Below, piece after piece: positions 33,762-36,871 of a DNA stretch of 36,871 nt. Under the pieces are notes generated by a model, which saw only the letters and a program-made list of their open reading frames with translations, made no database searches and had not been told where the DNA came from. Origin of the DNA: Candidatus Rokubacteria bacterium GWA2_73_35 (GTDB lineage: Bacteria > Methylomirabilota > Methylomirabilia > Rokubacteriales > CSP1-6); assembly GCA_001790205.1 (NCBI GenBank), contig MGBU01000238.1, forward strand, positions 1 through 36,871. The letters are read 5' to 3'. The translations under genes were made by a program, and so were the position numbers. Within the stretch, counting starts at the first letter, position 1. Each line of letters begins with the position of its first letter.

Positions 33762-34901
33762 ATGGAGTTCGCCTTCACACCTGAGCAGGTCGAGTTCCAC
33801 CGGAGCGTCGCCCAGTTCTGCGAGCGCGAGATCGTCCCGATCGCGGGCGAGTGCGACGCCCGCGGCGAGTTCCCGCTCCACCTCTTCCGGGCGCTCGGCC
33901 GGCTCGGGTGGCTCGGCGTGAAGTTCCCGGCCGAGTGGGGCGGCGCGGGCGAGGGCAACGTCACCTACGCGATCCTCGCCGAGGAGCTGGGCCGCGCCTC
34001 CGCCGGCATCGCCCTCGGCTTCTACGTCCACGTGGCGCTCGCGCTGACGGCGATCAGCGCGTTCGGGACCAGTGAGCAGAAGGCGCGCTATCTGAGGCCC
34101 GGGATTGCCGGCGAGAAGATCGGCGCGTGGTCCTTCGCCGAGCCCGGCGCGGGCTCGGACCCGGGCTCGATCGCCTGCCGCGCCGAGAAGACGGCCGCGG
34201 GCTATCGCATCACGGGCACCAAGATGTTCACCACGAACGGCCCCTTCGCCGACTTCGTCGTGCTCACCGCCGCGACGGCGCCCGGCCAGGGCGTCCGGGG
34301 GCTCTCGCTCTTCCTCGTGGACCGCGGGCTCCCCGGCTTCACGGTGGCGCGCCGGATCGAGACCATGGGCATGCGCGCCGCGCAGACGGCCGAGCTCGTC
34401 TTCGACGGCTGCGAGGTCCCCGCCGCCGCGCTCCTGGGCGAGGAGAACCGCGGGGCGATGACGGCGATGCAGACGCTGACGCTCGGGCGGATCACCGCCG
34501 CGGCGTACGCCGTCGGCACCGGCCGCGCGGCGCTGGAGGCGACGCTCGCGTACGTCCGGCAGCGCCAGCAATTCGGCCAGCCCGTCGGGAAGTTCCAGGG
34601 CGTCCAGTGGATGCTCGCCGACATGGCGACGGCGCTCGAGGCCGCGCGCCTGCTCACCTACCAGGCCGCGTGGCTCGCCGACGCGGGACGCCCCCATATC
34701 ATGGAGGCGTCCATGGCCAAGCTCTTCGCCACGGAGACGGCCACGCGCCTGGCGAACGACGCGCTCCAGCTCCACGGGGGCTACGGCTACGTCACGGAGT
34801 CGCCCATCCAGCGCCTCTACCGCGACGTGAAGCTCTTCGAGATCGGCGAGGGCACCTCGCAGATCCACCGGAACATCATCGCCCGCCAGCTCGGGCTCTG
34901 A
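33762..34901 (+). CDS. Acyl-CoA dehydrogenase
   Basis: FAEPGAGSDPGSIACRA, KMFTTNGPFADF, LHGGYGYVTESPIQRLYRDVKLFEIGEGTSQI. Confidence 0.94.
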   Translation: MEFAFTPEQVEFHRSVAQFCEREIVPIAGECDARGEFPLHLFRALGRLGWLGVKFPAEWGGAGEGNVTYAILAEELGRASAGIALGFYVHVALALTAISAFGTSEQKARYLRPGIAGEKIGAWSFAEPGAGSDPGSIACRAEKTAAGYRITGTKMFTTNGPFADFVVLTAATAPGQGVRGLSLFLVDRGLPGFTVARRIETMGMRAAQTAELVFDGCEVPAAALLGEENRGAMTAMQTLTLGRITAAAYAVGTGRAALEATLAYVRQRQQFGQPVGKFQGVQWMLADMATALEAARLLTYQAAWLADAGRPHIMEASMAKLFATETATRLANDALQLHGGYGYVTESPIQRLYRDVKLFEIGEGTSQIHRNIIARQLGL

Positions 34902-34914
34902 TCCGCCTGCTGGA

Positions 34915-35760
34915 ATGGGGACTTCGCACCGGAAGGTCCGCGAGCGCCGCGCCCGGAGACAGGCCCTCCAGGCGGCGGCCGTCAGTGTCTTCGCCGAGAA
35001 GGGGTTCTCGCGCGCGACGATCGAGGACATCGCACGACAGGCCGAGGTCTCCGTCGGGACGATCTACCTCTACTATCGCTCCAAGGAAGACCTCTACGTC
35101 TCGCTCCTCTTCGAGAGCATGGAGCGCATGCGCGAGGCGATCGAGAAGATCATGGCGTCCGGGCTCGCGCCCGACCGGCAGCTCAAGCGCGTGTGGGACT
35201 ACTTCCACGCCTACCACGCGCGCTTCCCGCAGTCCTATCGCGTGCTGGTGTTCCTCCAGCAGCCGGGCCTCACCGCGGGCATCTCGCCGAAGACGCTCCA
35301 GGAGATCAACGTGCGTGCGGCGCGGAACTTCTCGCTGGTGAGCCACATCGTGGCGGCGGCGATCGACAAGGGGATCTACCGGCCTCACGAGCCGCGGGAG
35401 ATCGTGGATCTCCTCTGGTCGTTGTTCCTGGGGCTCGTCCACCTTTCGGAGACCCGCGCCAACCTCGGCGTGCGGATCTCGAGGCTCGAGGATCTGCACC
35501 GCAAGGCGTTCGCCTGGTTCGAGGAGGGACTGCGCACGGCGTCACGGGGCGGGGCCGCCTCATCGGCGACGACCGCGCGGATCACACCGCCTGCGCCTCC
35601 TCGGGCAGCGCCACGCGCTCGGGCACGGCGCCGAGCGCCTCGACCTCGGCCGCGATCCACGCCGCGAGCAGCGCGGCGGCGGCCGCGTGGAGCCGCTCGG
35701 GTGTCGCGCCGGCCACCGCGCCGGCGAACGCCTCCGCCCAGCGCCCGAGGTGGTCGGTGA
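34915..35760 (+). CDS. TetR-family transcriptional regulator (C-terminal about 65 aa doubtful)
   Basis: HTH ATIEDIARQAEVSVGTIYLYYRSKEDLY; the last about 65 codons are Arg/Pro/Ala-rich and antisense to the torD-like gene. Confidence 0.88.
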   Translation: MGTSHRKVRERRARRQALQAAAVSVFAEKGFSRATIEDIARQAEVSVGTIYLYYRSKEDLYVSLLFESMERMREAIEKIMASGLAPDRQLKRVWDYFHAYHARFPQSYRVLVFLQQPGLTAGISPKTLQEINVRAARNFSLVSHIVAAAIDKGIYRPHEPREIVDLLWSLFLGLVHLSETRANLGVRISRLEDLHRKAFAWFEEGLRTASRGGAASSATTARITPPAPPRAAPRARARRRAPRPRPRSTPRAARRRPRGAARVSRRPPRRRTPPPSARGGR

Positions 35761-36265
35761 GGAAGGCGCGCTCCACGCCTCGCGTCACCGCGAGGGTGTC
35801 CGGCTCGTCGTCGGCCAGCGCGCAGGCCTCGCGGAGCGCGAGCCCGCCCATGAACTCGAGCTCCGCGGCGATGTGGTCCTCCATGTCGGGCTCCGCGGCG
35901 GAGCCGGCTCCGAACGTCTCGTAGAAGCCGACGACGTCGGCCACGCACGCCGCCGCGTCGGCGAACGACGAGAGGTCGCCGCAGACGCTCTCCCAGGGCG
36001 CGCAGCGTTCCGTGCGCCCGAAGAGGAAGGCGTGCTCGGCGGCCGCGGCGGACAGGTCCACCTCGCTCGCGGCCAGCGCGAGCCCCGCGAGCCGGTCGCG
36101 CAGGGCCCCGCGGGCCGCGGCGGCCGCAGTCGCGCCGCCGAGCGCCACCTCGGCGAGGCGCGCCTCGGTCGGGTGGCGGAACGCGGCGCCGAGGAGCCGG
36201 TAGATGGCAGCGCGCTGGAGGGCCTCCGCCACGAGCACCGCGTCCGCCGGACTTGAGAACTTCAT
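35582..36265 (-). CDS. Second TorD/NarJ-family chaperone
   Basis: HAFLFGRTERCAPWESVCG, DHIAAELEFMGGLALREA, FLTDHLGRWAEAFAGAV. Confidence 0.85.
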   Translation of the reverse strand: MKFSSPADAVLVAEALQRAAIYRLLGAAFRHPTEARLAEVALGGATAAAAARGALRDRLAGLALAASEVDLSAAAAEHAFLFGRTERCAPWESVCGDLSSFADAAACVADVVGFYETFGAGSAAEPDMEDHIAAELEFMGGLALREACALADDEPDTLAVTRGVERAFLTDHLGRWAEAFAGAVAGATPERLHAAAAALLAAWIAAEVEALGAVPERVALPEEAQAV

Positions 36266-36445
36266 CCCAGCCTGCCGGATCGCAAGAGCGATGCCACGGG
36301 CCGGGCCCCGCTAAGTCCTTGATTCGCCGAACGGCCCAGGTCCGTGGTGCGGGCGGCCCAGCGGGCGGCTTGGGGCGGCGGCGCCCACGTGGGGCGCCCT
36401 CGCCCCGCGCCCGCCTCGCGTCGGCCCGGGCGCGGGGGCGCGTGC

Positions 36446-36457
36446 TACTATCCGCGC
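36446..36457 (+). promoter_or_regulatory. Candidate -10 (TACTAT, 36446-36451) 6 nt before GTG; possible leaderless start
   Basis: TACTAT-ccgcgc-GTG. Confidence 0.45.
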
Positions 36458-36871
36458 GTGCCAGGCCACGACGTCGGCGCATTCCTCGGAACGAGCCCGA
36501 TGTTCGCGGGGCTGCCGGGCAAGGAGGTCCAGGCGCTCGCGACGGTCGCGCGCGAGGAGGCGTACCGCCCGCGCGAGTACATCTTCATGGAGGGCGAGCC
36601 CGCGCTCTGGTTCTGCGTCGTCAGGTCGGGGCACGTCAAGATCCTCAAGCACTCCCGCACGGGCAAGGACGTCGTCCTCGAGCTCCTCGGCCCGGGCGAG
36701 CCCTTCGGCGGCATCGCGGTCATCGAGCGGCGCACCTACCCCGCCGCGGCGCAGGCCACCGAGCCGAGCGTGATCGTCAGGATCCCCCGGGAGCCGGTCG
36801 TCGCGCTCGCCGAGCGCTACCCGTCGATCATCAAGGAGATGGCGCTCATGGTCGGCCGGCGACTCCGGGAC
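36458..36871 (+). CDS. Crp/Fnr-family transcriptional regulator, 3' truncated by window
   Basis: Open frame from GTG: PGHDVGAFLGTSPMFAGLPGKEVQALATVAREEAYRPREYIFMEGEPALWFCVVRSGHVKILKHSRTGKDVVLELLGPGEPFGGIAVIERRTYPAAAQATEPS (cyclic-nucleotide-binding fold); absent from the ORF track because no stop is reached. Confidence 0.88.
   Translation, partial: MPGHDVGAFLGTSPMFAGLPGKEVQALATVAREEAYRPREYIFMEGEPALWFCVVRSGHVKILKHSRTGKDVVLELLGPGEPFGGIAVIERRTYPAAAQATEPSVIVRIPREPVVALAERYPSIIKEMALMVGRRLRD

Noticed and set aside
1-36871. CRISPR arrays, transposases, phage genes, tRNA or rRNA genes
   Set aside because: None recognised on reading; only short inverted repeats are present, no regularly spaced direct repeats

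Overview
High-GC bacterial window, compositionally consistent with a Rokubacteria/Methylomirabilota-like genome (inference only). Three blocks are visible. (1) 1-2888: the end of a branched-chain amino-acid ABC transporter (livG partial, livF), a TlpA-like thioredoxin and a nicotinamidase. (2) 2916-27225: a large periplasmic redox/respiratory island. It holds a USP protein with a PCP_red-like tail, a NarX/NarL-like two-component system and a cupredoxin-like protein. It also holds a tandem-fused di-haem peroxidase (4 CXXCH), an AioB/IdrB-like Rieske protein and an AioA/IdrA-like molybdopterin subunit. These are followed by a CydA-like membrane protein without GRQPW, a di-haem cytochrome and a tri-haem cytochrome with an EB_dh-like domain. 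Convergent to this is an operon encoding a Nitrospira-type NxrA/NarG-like alpha subunit, a 97-aa unknown protein, an NxrB-like beta subunit, a TorD-like chaperone, a CxxC protein and a di-haem cytochrome with an EB_dh-like domain. (3) 27338-35760: an acyl-CoA catabolism cluster ending in a TetR regulator, then a second TorD-like chaperone and a truncated Crp/Fnr regulator. The strongest candidate for an under-described system is the fused-peroxidase/Rieske/Mo-enzyme operon, which resembles iodate reductase IdrABP1P2 with P1 and P2 fused, placed back to back with an NXR-like operon. Regulatory signals include two FNR-like 4-6-4 inverted repeats (ATGAcgcnnnTCAT), a TetR-like operator ACTGAATATCATTCAGT overlapping a -10, several apparently leaderless starts, and strong GC-rich intercistronic hairpins. 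No database search was possible; all family calls come from reading motifs.
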